Shown here: positions 42,390 through 49,517 of the stretch, piece by piece
Numbering within the stretch: the stretch's first letter is position 1
How the letters are laid out: every line of letters begins with the position of its first letter
From: Planctomycetota bacterium
Lineage (GTDB): Bacteria > Planctomycetota > UBA1135 > GCA-002686595
Length of the DNA: 64,000 bases
Assembly (NCBI GenBank): GCA_016795325.1
Contig: JAEUHY010000025.1
Location: forward strand, 62,001 to 126,000
Direction: 5' to 3'
Translations under genes and position numbers: made by a program
The notes under the pieces: generated by a model
What the model was told of the DNA's origin: nothing
Seen by the model: the letters and a program-made list of their open reading frames with translations, nothing else
Database searches by the model: none

Positions 42390-43607
42390 TCAAGTCGTCG
42401 ACACTTGGGCTGCGAAGACCGCACCGTTCGTGCTCCTTCGATTCCAGTAGAAAGCAACGCTCTCGAATCGGAGTGGGTCGACTCGATAAGTTGCAGTCAT
42501 TACGCATGTCCCAAACGCTTTGACACGAGACCCCACGGCGGACACGAGCCGATTCAGCGCAAGGTCCTCGCCAAGCGCGATTTCACTTGCCTGAACCCCC
42601 AGCCAAAGCTCGGCATCACGCTCCGCTACCAGCAAGAACTCACCTGGACCAAGAAGACGCACACTCAGAACTCGCGAGGGGCCCCAGTTTGACGGGCTGC
42701 CATCTGGCCAGACACCAAGCGCACTCCTCGAGTGGCTCGGGAAGTCGGGGCCGAACGCGCCGACTAAGTCATACCAAGACTCATCACCGTCTACCTGCAA
42801 GCACTGGTCGCCCTCAAACTCCAGGTCTAGCGCGACGCGCCTGCTCAAGTCGGAGGCCCACAAGCGCACTTCCTCATCCGCGCGGACCAGGAGATCCGAA
42901 AGCCCGCCACGCTCCAATGAGGCGACGTTTGGCCACAGCTTCACGGTAGCCGCGGGCCCACCCAACGCATTAACTTCAGCCTTCAAGTCAGGGTGCAACG
43001 GATCTGCGAGAGGCGATTGCCCATGGGAGGTTGAATCCTTGGGCACCGCGCCGTCCTTCCAGAACTCCTTGTCCCTCGTGACAAAGTGAACGACAGAATG
43101 CCCTCGCCGTACCACATCGAGCACTGACAACCACAATAGAGTGTCTTTGTATCCTTCGTCAGACGCCCGCTCGTCACCTCCACGCTTGAATGGCCGCCGA
43201 CAACTCAGCAGTCGTCTTACGACTTGCTCATGACCGCCTCCGGGCAGTGATTCTATGTGCGCCCCGAGAGTCGAAAGTTGAGATGCCAACTTCGCACGAT
43301 ACCACCCTGGAGTGCGCACCTGCGCAAGGACCGTCTCGTCTAGCGCAGGCTTGAGTGCCCGGACGGTGTCCTTGCTAAAGGTCTGCCTCTCGAAGTGGGC
43401 AACGACCTCCTCCACAACCAGCCAAGGCACGATAATATGGACAAGGTTCTCGGCCGCGAGATTGCGCAAGACCTCGAATCCGTAGCCCTCAAAATACCAG
43501 TCCGACACGATCGCGTTGGCATCGAGCACTACCGCATCAAGCTCGGCCTTCGGGCGGCTTCCGATCTGGCTAAGCCGACTCTGAATATCGATGAGGCTCA
43601 TGCTCAA
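42390..43607 (-). CDS. PIN-domain (DUF4935-like) ribonuclease-type protein
   Basis: A 405-residue protein. The N-terminal 200 residues look like a PIN domain: VVLDANAIVSDWYF with the first acidic residues, HIIVPWLVVEEVVAHFERQ, a GDERASDEGYKDTLLWLSVL segment with the central acidic cluster, and VHFVTRDKEFWKDG with the last Asp. The C-terminal 180 residues are unrecognised. Large PIN proteins of this type are RNA-cleaving toxins or defence nucleases. Composition is lower in G+C than the neighbours (30 of 60 bases at 43081-43140), suggesting transfer. No antitoxin gene is directly adjacent in the same direction. Confidence 0.75.
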   Translation of the reverse strand: MSMSLIDIQSRLSQIGSRPKAELDAVVLDANAIVSDWYFEGYGFEVLRNLAAENLVHIIVPWLVVEEVVAHFERQTFSKDTVRALKPALDETVLAQVRTPGWYRAKLASQLSTLGAHIESLPGGGHEQVVRRLLSCRRPFKRGGDERASDEGYKDTLLWLSVLDVVRRGHSVVHFVTRDKEFWKDGAVPKDSTSHGQSPLADPLHPDLKAEVNALGGPAATVKLWPNVASLERGGLSDLLVRADEEVRLWASDLSRRVALDLEFEGDQCLQVDGDESWYDLVGAFGPDFPSHSRSALGVWPDGSPSNWGPSRVLSVRLLGPGEFLLVAERDAELWLGVQASEIALGEDLALNRLVSAVGSRVKAFGTCVMTATYRVDPLRFESVAFYWNRRSTNGAVFAAQVSTT

Positions 43608-43676
43608 CTAGCTTCCAGTCTGCGGAATGAACAACCCGTGCATGCTGGCACCCACTCGGCCGCGACACGCGAAACG

Positions 43677-44038
43677 TCATCGCCTGCGGACATGGAACAC
43701 ATAGCCTTCGTGCGCGGACGGCCACTCACGAGTGCCCACTAGGCTCTTGCGCCACTCGAGTGGCTGGTACTCACGACGATCACGTCTTTGGGCAACGGTA
43801 TGCCCTGAGACGCTACGCGGATCTCGACCGCCTTTTCGCAAGTGGAGCCGTCGACCGACATCACGGCCAGCAGATCGACATAGCTGTCGGAGCGCGATTC
43901 ACCACGCCCCCGTGAACCGAAGAGGATCACTTGCTCGGGGTCGGAGTCGTCGACGATGCGGCGCTCCATCGCGCGGATCGCTCGTTCCACCTCGGACTTC
44001 GGCCTCGGCCACCTGCACGTAGTGCGCTTGGAGATCAC
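43677..44038 (-). pseudogene. Frameshifted paralogue of the MNT nucleotidyltransferase
   Basis: The sequence parallels the intact gene at 41600-41962 from [19 protein letters not shown] through EQVILFGSRGRGESRSDSYV. Two defects are visible. The DxD motif reads SYVDL, so the first catalytic Asp is Tyr. Near 43741-43757 one base is missing: the frame runs into TAG, while the next frame continues WRKSLVGTREWPSAHEGYVF to TGA at 43677-43679, matching the end of the intact copy. The GTG start overlaps the pccB stop codon as GTGA. Confidence 0.8.
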
Positions 44039-45624
44039 AGCGGAATATTCCCATGCTTCCGCAGCGGCCGCTCCTCGTGCTTCGTCTTCAAGAGCTCGAG
44101 CGCGCGAATCAGATAGGGCCGCGTCGTGTGCGGCTCGATCACGTCGTCGAGGAAGCCGCGCGCGGCGGCCTTGTAGGGATTGTTGAAGGTGGCCTCGTAC
44201 TCGGCGGTCTTCTGCTTCTCGAAGGCGATGGGGTCGGAGGCTTTGTCGATCTCGCGGCGGTAGAGGATCTTGGAGGCGCCGGCCGCGCCCATGACGGCGA
44301 CGGTGGCGGAGGGCCAGGCGACGTTGACGTCGCCGCGGATGTGCTTGGAGCTCATGACGTCGTAGGCGCCGCCGTAGGCCTTGCGCGTGACGACGGTGAG
44401 CTTCGGGACAGTGGCTTCGCAGTAGGCGTAGAGGAGCTTGGCGCCGTGGCGAATGATGCCGCCGAACTCTTGGACGGTGCCGGGCAGGAAGCCAGGCACG
44501 TCCTCGAAGGTCACGAGCGGGATGTTGAAGGCGTCGCAGAAGCGCACGAAGCGCGCGCCCTTCACGGAGGCGTCGATGTCGAGGCAGCCGGCGAGCACGT
44601 TGGGCTGGTTGGCGATCACGCCCACGACGCGGCCGCCCAGGCGCGCGAAGCCGACCAGGATGTTCATCGCGTAGTCGGCGTGGACCTCGGTGAACGAGCC
44701 CTTGTCGACCACGCGCTCGATCACGCCCTTCATGTCGTAGGGCTTGGAGGGATCCTCGGGCACGAGGCTGTCGAGCTCGACGTCCTGGCGATCGTGCGGG
44801 TCCTCGGTCGGGATGAAGGGCGCGTCCTCGGCGTTGTTGAGCGGCAGGTACGAGAACACCTTGCGCAAAAGCGCGAGGCAGTTCTTGCCGTCGGTGGAGC
44901 GGAAGTGCGCGCAGCCCGACTTGCCCGCGTGAACCTCCGAGCCGCCGAGCTCTTCGCTCGTCACCACCTCGTGCGTCACGCTCTTCACCACGTCCGGGCC
45001 GGTGATGTGCATGTACGAGGTCTGGTCGACCATGAAGATGAAGTCGGTGATCGCCGGGCTGTAGACCGCGCCGCCGGCGCAGGGGCCCATGATCGCGGAG
45101 AGCTGCGGGATCACGCCGCTCGCGCGCGTGTTGCGCCAGAAGATCTCCGCGTAACCGCCGAGCGAGGCCACGCCTTCTTGGATACGCGCGCCGCCCGAGT
45201 CGTTGAGGCCGATGACCGGGACGCCGACCTTGAGCGCCTGGTCCATCACCTTGCAGATCTTCTCGGCGTGCGTCTCGGACAGCGAGCCGCCGAACACGGT
45301 GAAGTCCTGGCTGAAGACGTAGACCGGGCGGCCGTCGATCAGGCCGTGGCCGGTGACGACGCCGTCGCCGAGCACGAGCTGGTCCTGCATGCCGAAGTCG
45401 GTGCAGCGGTGCGTCACGAAGCGGTCGAGCTCGACGAACGAGCCCTCGTCGAGCAGCAGGTCGATGCGCTCGCGGGCCGTGAGCTTGCCCTTCTTGTGCT
45501 GCGCGGCGATGCGCTCGGGGCCGCCGCCGACCAGCGTCTGCTCGCGCATGCGGCGCAGGCGCTCGAGCGGGGTTTCGGTCTTGGCGGGGGTGGCGGAGGG
45601 AGTCGAGGAGGTGGGCGGCGTCAT
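44035..45624 (-). CDS. pccB: Acyl-CoA (propionyl-CoA) carboxylase carboxyltransferase, beta subunit
   Basis: A 529-residue carboxyltransferase that moves carboxyl from carboxybiotin to an acyl-CoA, most often propionyl-CoA. N- and C-terminal crotonase-like halves are visible: [73 protein letters not shown], then [39 protein letters not shown] and [14 protein letters not shown]. Length and motifs fit PccB closely. No biotin-carboxylase alpha subunit is adjacent in the window. The ATG at 45624 is followed by a Thr/Pro-rich leader. Its end overlaps the start of the frameshifted nucleotidyltransferase. Confidence 0.92.
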   Translation of the reverse strand: MTPPTSSTPSATPAKTETPLERLRRMREQTLVGGGPERIAAQHKKGKLTARERIDLLLDEGSFVELDRFVTHRCTDFGMQDQLVLGDGVVTGHGLIDGRPVYVFSQDFTVFGGSLSETHAEKICKVMDQALKVGVPVIGLNDSGGARIQEGVASLGGYAEIFWRNTRASGVIPQLSAIMGPCAGGAVYSPAITDFIFMVDQTSYMHITGPDVVKSVTHEVVTSEELGGSEVHAGKSGCAHFRSTDGKNCLALLRKVFSYLPLNNAEDAPFIPTEDPHDRQDVELDSLVPEDPSKPYDMKGVIERVVDKGSFTEVHADYAMNILVGFARLGGRVVGVIANQPNVLAGCLDIDASVKGARFVRFCDAFNIPLVTFEDVPGFLPGTVQEFGGIIRHGAKLLYAYCEATVPKLTVVTRKAYGGAYDVMSSKHIRGDVNVAWPSATVAVMGAAGASKILYRREIDKASDPIAFEKQKTAEYEATFNNPYKAAARGFLDDVIEPHTTRPYLIRALELLKTKHEERPLRKHGNIPL

Positions 45625-45690
45625 GGGGACGGGCAGGATAGCGCGTGACGGCGCCGACTCGCTGCTGCGGGGGCCCCGGAGCGATCCGTG

Positions 45691-45740
45691 CCGCCCTCGC
45701 TCGCCTCACGCCGCCCTCGCTCGCCTCACGCCGCCCTCGC
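45691..45740. repeat. 20-bp tandem repeat, about 2.5 copies
   Basis: CCGCCCTCGCTCGCCTCACG occurs at 45691-45710 and 45711-45730, then its first 10 bases at 45731-45740. It lies upstream of the gene at 45787 and lengthens the frame without belonging to the protein. Probably slippage-generated. Confidence 0.85.
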
Positions 45741-45772
45741 GCCGCGTCGTGGTGCGTCTGCCTTCGGCGCCG

Positions 45773-45778
45773 TACAAC
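45773..45778 (+). promoter_or_regulatory. Putative -10 box TACAAC, leaderless start
   Basis: TACAAC within GCGCCGTACAACG ends 8 bases before the GTG at 45787. The same string precedes the paralogue at 46598 and resembles the tips of the nearby palindromes. Confidence 0.5.
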
Positions 45779-45786
45779 GTCTCGTC

Positions 45787-46455
45787 GTGAAGGCAGGTCG
45801 CGTCGTGATCGTCTGCGCAGGTGCGGCGGTACTGACCGTCGTCGCCCTCGGGATCGCGATCTTCCTGACGCCCGGTCCGGTGCTGCGGGAGACGTTTCTC
45901 AAGGTCTTCGGCGACACCGAGTTCGCCGCGCGCTTCGACGAAGCCGTTTTTCGTTCCATCCCGCTCGGCGCAACGCGGGAAGCGGTGATCGCCGAGCTCG
46001 GTCCGCCGTTCGGCGAACGCGATGCCACGCCCGTTCACTCCATTGTGTACGCCGACGGTCCGGTGGATGCGTTCGCAGCGACGGGAGCGATCCACGAACT
46101 CCGCGCGTACACCCGCTTCGAATTCGACCGCGAGGGCCGACTCGACTCGATGCGCGGCCAGTTGGTGTTGGAGAGGGGGCTGACCTCGGGGAAGATCCTG
46201 CGCGACTCGAGCGGCGCGGGCAAAAACCACCTCGGCGTGACGGCGCAACAGCTCGAGCAGTGGAAAGCGCAGCGCGCGACCCGCAGCGACATCGAAGCGC
46301 GCTTCGGGCCGCCGACGGCTGTGCACCGCCACGACGCCGTGCGCTGGATGGAGTACTCGCGCTCGCCGTCGAGTTCGAGCTACCTGCGCCGCTGGATCGG
46401 CCTCGATGGCGAGGGGCGCGTGTGCTTCCAACTTGCCGAGGCCCACGCGGACTGA
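45787..46455 (+). CDS. Membrane-anchored protein with two BamE/SmpA-like segments, tandem copy 1
   Basis: A 222-residue protein. One N-terminal transmembrane helix (GRVVIVCAGAAVLTVVALG) precedes an extracytoplasmic part. Two segments look like BamE/SmpA motifs: IPLGATREAVIAELGPPFGE and RSDIEARFGPPTAVHRHDAV. Shared sequence with the gene at 46598 runs the whole length, and both are exactly 222 residues. The GTG at 45787 is chosen because it aligns with the ATG of the paralogue and follows TACAAC by 8 bases. The stop codon is followed after three bases by palindrome copy 1. The function is unknown. Confidence 0.75.
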   Translation: MKAGRVVIVCAGAAVLTVVALGIAIFLTPGPVLRETFLKVFGDTEFAARFDEAVFRSIPLGATREAVIAELGPPFGERDATPVHSIVYADGPVDAFAATGAIHELRAYTRFEFDREGRLDSMRGQLVLERGLTSGKILRDSSGAGKNHLGVTAQQLEQWKAQRATRSDIEARFGPPTAVHRHDAVRWMEYSRSPSSSSYLRRWIGLDGEGRVCFQLAEAHAD

Positions 46456-46458
46456 CGC

Positions 46459-46555
46459 GTTGATCGTACGGTGCCAGAGCAATTCGTCTCACGCCTCCGG
46501 CGCGCCTTGCGCGCCGGAGGCGTGAGACGAATTGCTCTGGCACCGTACGATCAAC
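46459..46555. repeat. Palindromic element, copy 1 (perfect 47-bp arms)
   Basis: The left arm 46459-46505 (GTTGATCGTACGGTGCCAGA...) is the exact reverse complement of 46509-46555, with a 3-base CTT centre. It begins three bases after the stop codon at 46455. The outer tips carry outward-facing TACGAT. The other copies are at 47272, 48847 and 49390. Confidence 0.97.
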
Positions 46556-46583
46556 AGGCGTAACGCGGAGCGCAGAGGCGCCG

Positions 46584-46589
46584 TACAAC
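46584..46589 (+). promoter_or_regulatory. Putative -10 box TACAAC, leaderless start
   Basis: TACAAC within GCGCCGTACAACG ends 8 bases before the ATG at 46598. Confidence 0.5.
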
Positions 46590-46597
46590 GCACCACC

Positions 46598-47266
46598 ATG
46601 TCAACCGGACGCGTCGTCACGGGCTGCTCGATTGCGGCGTCGCTCGCATTCGCGGCGTTCCTGGCCGTACTGGTGCTCACGCCCACGCCGGACCTGCAGC
46701 GTCTTTACCTCAGCGCCTTCGGCGACACCGAGTACGCGCTGGGCTACAGCGAGCGCGTGTTCGATGAGCTCCCGCTGGGCGCCACGTATGCCGAGGTGAC
46801 CGCGGCGCTCGGCCCGCCGCTGAGCGAAGAGCCGACGGAAGCGCGGGTCGCGTTGCTGTACGCCTCGGGCCCGTCGGACTCGTTCGTGCGAACCGGCCAA
46901 GTGGCGGAGTTGGTGTCCTACACCCGCTTCGAGTTTGGCGACGGAGAGCGGCTCTCTGCAGTTTCCGGACAATTAGCCACCGTGACGGGCCTCGCTTCCG
47001 CGGAGATCGAACTCGACGTCAGTGGCAACGGCCGGAACCATCTCAAGGTGGATGGCAGCGAGCGGGAGCGCCTGATCGCCGCGCAGTCGCGCCCGGCGGA
47101 CATTGAGGCTCGTTACGGCCCGCCGACGGCGACGTACCGCAACGACGCGGTGCGCTGGCTGAAGTACTCGCGCTCGCCATCGGGCTCGGACTACGAGCAG
47201 CGCTGGATCGGGCTCGACCGCGACGGGCGTGTGTGCTTCAAGCGCGCCGAGGCGTACTTCGACTGA
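46598..47266 (+). CDS. Membrane-anchored protein with two BamE/SmpA-like segments, tandem copy 2
   Basis: A 222-residue paralogue of the gene at 45787. The anchor is VVTGCSIAASLAFAAFLAVL. Conserved segments are LYLSAFGDTEYALGYSERVF, LPLGATYAEVTAALGPP, YTRFEF, DIEARYGPPTATYRNDAVRW and the C-terminal QRWIGLDRDGRVCFK. BamE/SmpA-like motifs occur in proteins that help outer-membrane assembly, but the similarity is only in short segments. The ATG at 46598 follows TACAAC by 8 bases. Palindrome copy 2 starts five bases after its stop codon, repeating the arrangement of copy 1. Confidence 0.75.
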   Translation: MSTGRVVTGCSIAASLAFAAFLAVLVLTPTPDLQRLYLSAFGDTEYALGYSERVFDELPLGATYAEVTAALGPPLSEEPTEARVALLYASGPSDSFVRTGQVAELVSYTRFEFGDGERLSAVSGQLATVTGLASAEIELDVSGNGRNHLKVDGSERERLIAAQSRPADIEARYGPPTATYRNDAVRWLKYSRSPSGSDYEQRWIGLDRDGRVCFKRAEAYFD

Positions 47267-47271
47267 CGCGC

Positions 47272-47368
47272 TGGTTGTACGGTGCCAGAGCAATTTGTCT
47301 CACGCCTCCGGCGCGCGTTGCGCGCCGGAGGCGTGAGACAAATTGCTCTGGCACCGTACGATCAACCA
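47272..47368. repeat. Palindromic element, copy 2, between convergent stop codons
   Basis: The left arm 47272-47316 pairs with 47320-47368 apart from a 4-base insertion (CGAT) in the right tip; the centre is GTT. It fills almost the whole gap between the stops at 47266 and 47374. Compared with copy 1 it has T for C in AATTTGTC and A for G in the opposite arm, a compensated change. Confidence 0.97.
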
Positions 47369-47373
47369 CTCGG

Positions 47374-49389
47374 TCAGCGACAGCCGAGCGCGGTGAGCTG
47401 GAACTCCAGGCGCTGCACGGCGCCGGAGGCAAGCTCCACGACTTGCGGCGGCGCGGCGTGGTGGGAGTTCAAGGCAGGCAGACGCACGGTGTAGCGGCCA
47501 GCGCGCGGCACGTGGAACTCGGCTTGGCGCGCGAACGGCACAGCGGCTTCAACGCTTGGCGCGACCTTCACGAGCACGCCGTTCTCGTCGAGGATCTCGA
47601 TCGCCTGCCACCACGCGTGGCGCGCGAAGACGCCCGCGGACGCATCGCGCAACGCAACGGTCAAGCTCGCGCCGGGGTCGAGGTCGACACGCGTGACTTC
47701 CGAGCGCGCCGCCACGCGGGCCGTCACTTCGAGCGGCGCTGTCCTGCCCGCAACGAACAGGATGAAGTCGAACTCGTCGGCGTGACTGTCCACGCGCCAT
47801 GCGCTGACCCCGGGCAGGCGGGTGGCTAGCGAGGGCGGGGCGCCCAAGCCAGTTGCGGACCAGTGCACGGAGTTGATCTCGACAGGCTTGCCCGTCAGCG
47901 AGTCGTGGAAGGCGAACGAAGACGGAACGACCGCAGGTACGCGGATGACTTTCGGCGCCGCGCCGTCGGTGTTGACGAACAGCTGCGTGCTCCATTGCGT
48001 CTTCGCGAGCACCAAGCGGTAGGCACCGGGCGCTACAGCATCGAATCCAACCACCACGCATGGGCCGTTCGCCGCGTTCGGCCTCGCCTCGACGAACGCC
48101 GCGCCAATGCGGGAGCGGGGATCCGCCGACGGCGGATCCGACACGAGGTGCGCGAACTCCCCGAGCGCCGCGAGATCCTCGGACAGCAGCTCGATCTCGA
48201 ACGACACGGCGGACGCGAGGGTGCTCGGCTCGCGAGGCGTCTCGCTGCGCCGGCCGTCCAGCACGACGTCGGTCACCGCGCCGGGCAGTGTTTCGAACGA
48301 AGCGCCCCCGCCGTCGTCGAGCGTCGCCCCGTCGGATCCCAGCCGAGCTTTCCAGCGACCGGGCGGCAGCTCGAACGTCACCCAGGCGGGAAGTTGTTTG
48401 GTGTGCACGGTGCGCGCCAGCGCTCTCCCCGGCGACCTCGCCCGGGCCGGGTCGGACGGCTCGCCATCGAAGTACTCGATCACCACGAGCGCGTCGCCGG
48501 GCGGCAGAGGCCCATCGAGGCGCACGCGCGCCTGACATGCAGCCTGCAAGGCAACGCAGCGATCGACGTCCTCGCGGTGGTCCACGACAACGTGCGACCA
48601 GGCGTAGCCGGCGCGCCGCACCCAGAGCACTTCAACCCCGTTCACGGGCGTGAGCGTGAGCGGCGAGGTGAGTCCTTCGCCGAGCTGGACCGCCTTCGCG
48701 TCGGGAGGGACGCTCACGTCAGAGATGGCGCTGTTCGCGCGCAGCAGCTCGAGCCCGTCGAGCTGCTCACCGGTCTGCGCGTCGACGACGTGCAGCTTGA
48801 GCGCGCGCGGCGGGTGCAGCAGCAGAGGTACTGGTTCGTTGCCGTCGGTTGTACGGTGCCAGAGCAATTTGTCCCGCGCTTGCGGTGCGCCGGGCGCACC
48901 GGAAGCGCGGGACAAATTGCTCTGGCACCGTACAACCGCTGGTTCGACGGAGTAGCGCCGGCCATCGATCAACGCGGAGCGCCAGTGCAGCGTCACTCCG
49001 TCGGGCGCCACGATGCGCCAAGAGCTGTCCACGACCTGAGTCGTGTGGGTTTCTCCCGCGACTTCGGGCTGCGACTCGAGCCCGAACGAGTACGTCAGCG
49101 AGCCTTGGAGGTACTCGCCCACCGGTCCGTTCGGCGACGCGATGCGCACGCTTCCGAAAACTTCGAGCTCACTCGCTGCTGCAATGCGCGCGGAGCGCTC
49201 GACGACGGGCTCGAGCGGCGTTTCGGCGACAAGAGGCTGAGGCGGCGCCGCGCGCTCAGCAGGCTGCGAAGACTTCGCCGACTGCTCGTGCGAAGGGGTG
49301 TTCGCCAAGCGCAACAGAAGCACGACGACGAGCGCTGCGACCACCGCAGCGAGCGCGAGAGTTCGTGTGCGAGAGACCGGAGTGCTCAT
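47374..49389 (-). CDS. Membrane-anchored protein with Ig-like domains, carrying a palindromic element inside its reading frame
   Basis: A 671-residue protein. An N-terminal helix (LALAAVVAALVVVLLLRL) anchors a long extracytoplasmic part of beta-sandwich character (RALKLHVVDAQTGEQLDGLE, LTVALRDASAGVFARHAWW, GRYTVRLPALN), reminiscent of carboxypeptidase-regulatory-like domains. About residues 150-180 are encoded by palindrome copy 3 and read VVRCQSNLSRASGAPGAPQA and RDKLLWHRTT, unlike the rest of the protein. The frame stays open through it. The ATG at 49389 touches palindrome copy 4, whose tip provides TACAAC 6 bases upstream. The frame is open through copy 4 as well, but that extension is the element itself. 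Confidence 0.75.
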   Translation of the reverse strand: MSTPVSRTRTLALAAVVAALVVVLLLRLANTPSHEQSAKSSQPAERAAPPQPLVAETPLEPVVERSARIAAASELEVFGSVRIASPNGPVGEYLQGSLTYSFGLESQPEVAGETHTTQVVDSSWRIVAPDGVTLHWRSALIDGRRYSVEPAVVRCQSNLSRASGAPGAPQARDKLLWHRTTDGNEPVPLLLHPPRALKLHVVDAQTGEQLDGLELLRANSAISDVSVPPDAKAVQLGEGLTSPLTLTPVNGVEVLWVRRAGYAWSHVVVDHREDVDRCVALQAACQARVRLDGPLPPGDALVVIEYFDGEPSDPARARSPGRALARTVHTKQLPAWVTFELPPGRWKARLGSDGATLDDGGGASFETLPGAVTDVVLDGRRSETPREPSTLASAVSFEIELLSEDLAALGEFAHLVSDPPSADPRSRIGAAFVEARPNAANGPCVVVGFDAVAPGAYRLVLAKTQWSTQLFVNTDGAAPKVIRVPAVVPSSFAFHDSLTGKPVEINSVHWSATGLGAPPSLATRLPGVSAWRVDSHADEFDFILFVAGRTAPLEVTARVAARSEVTRVDLDPGASLTVALRDASAGVFARHAWWQAIEILDENGVLVKVAPSVEAAVPFARQAEFHVPRAGRYTVRLPALNSHHAAPPQVVELASGAVQRLEFQLTALGCR
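48847..48937. repeat. Palindromic element, copy 3, inside a coding sequence
   Basis: Arms 48847-48891 and 48893-48937 are 45 bases with one mismatch and a 1-base centre. The inner arm differs from other copies (CCGCGCTTGCGG) with matching changes on the opposite side. On the minus strand it adds 30 codons in frame with no stop codon to the gene at 47374-49389. Confidence 0.97.
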
Positions 49390-49490
49390 GCGCTGGTTGT
49401 ACGGTGCCAGAGCAATTTGTCCCACGCCTCCGGCGCGCAATGCGCACCGGAGGCGTGGGACAAATTGCTCTGGCGCCGTACAACCAGCGC
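49390..49490. repeat. Palindromic element, copy 4, abutting a start codon
   Basis: Arms 49390-49439 and 49441-49490 are 50 bases with two mismatches. It lies 27 bases after the flgE stop (minus strand) and ends exactly at the base before the ATG of the gene at 47374-49389. On the minus strand its tip reads CCGTACAACCAGCGC then ATG, giving a TACAAC box with a 6-base gap. Confidence 0.97.
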
Positions 49491-49517
49491 GTCAGACGCG
49501 CCGTGTCGGAATCAGCG

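Noticed and set aside
46459..49490. The palindromes as ordinary rho-independent terminators
   Set aside because: There is no T tract, the stems are far longer than usual, one copy is inside a gene and one touches a start codon.
46459..49490. The four repeats as a CRISPR array or miniature inverted-repeat transposon
   Set aside because: Spacing is irregular and copies flank genes, so it is not CRISPR; no target-site duplications could be identified to support a standard transposon.
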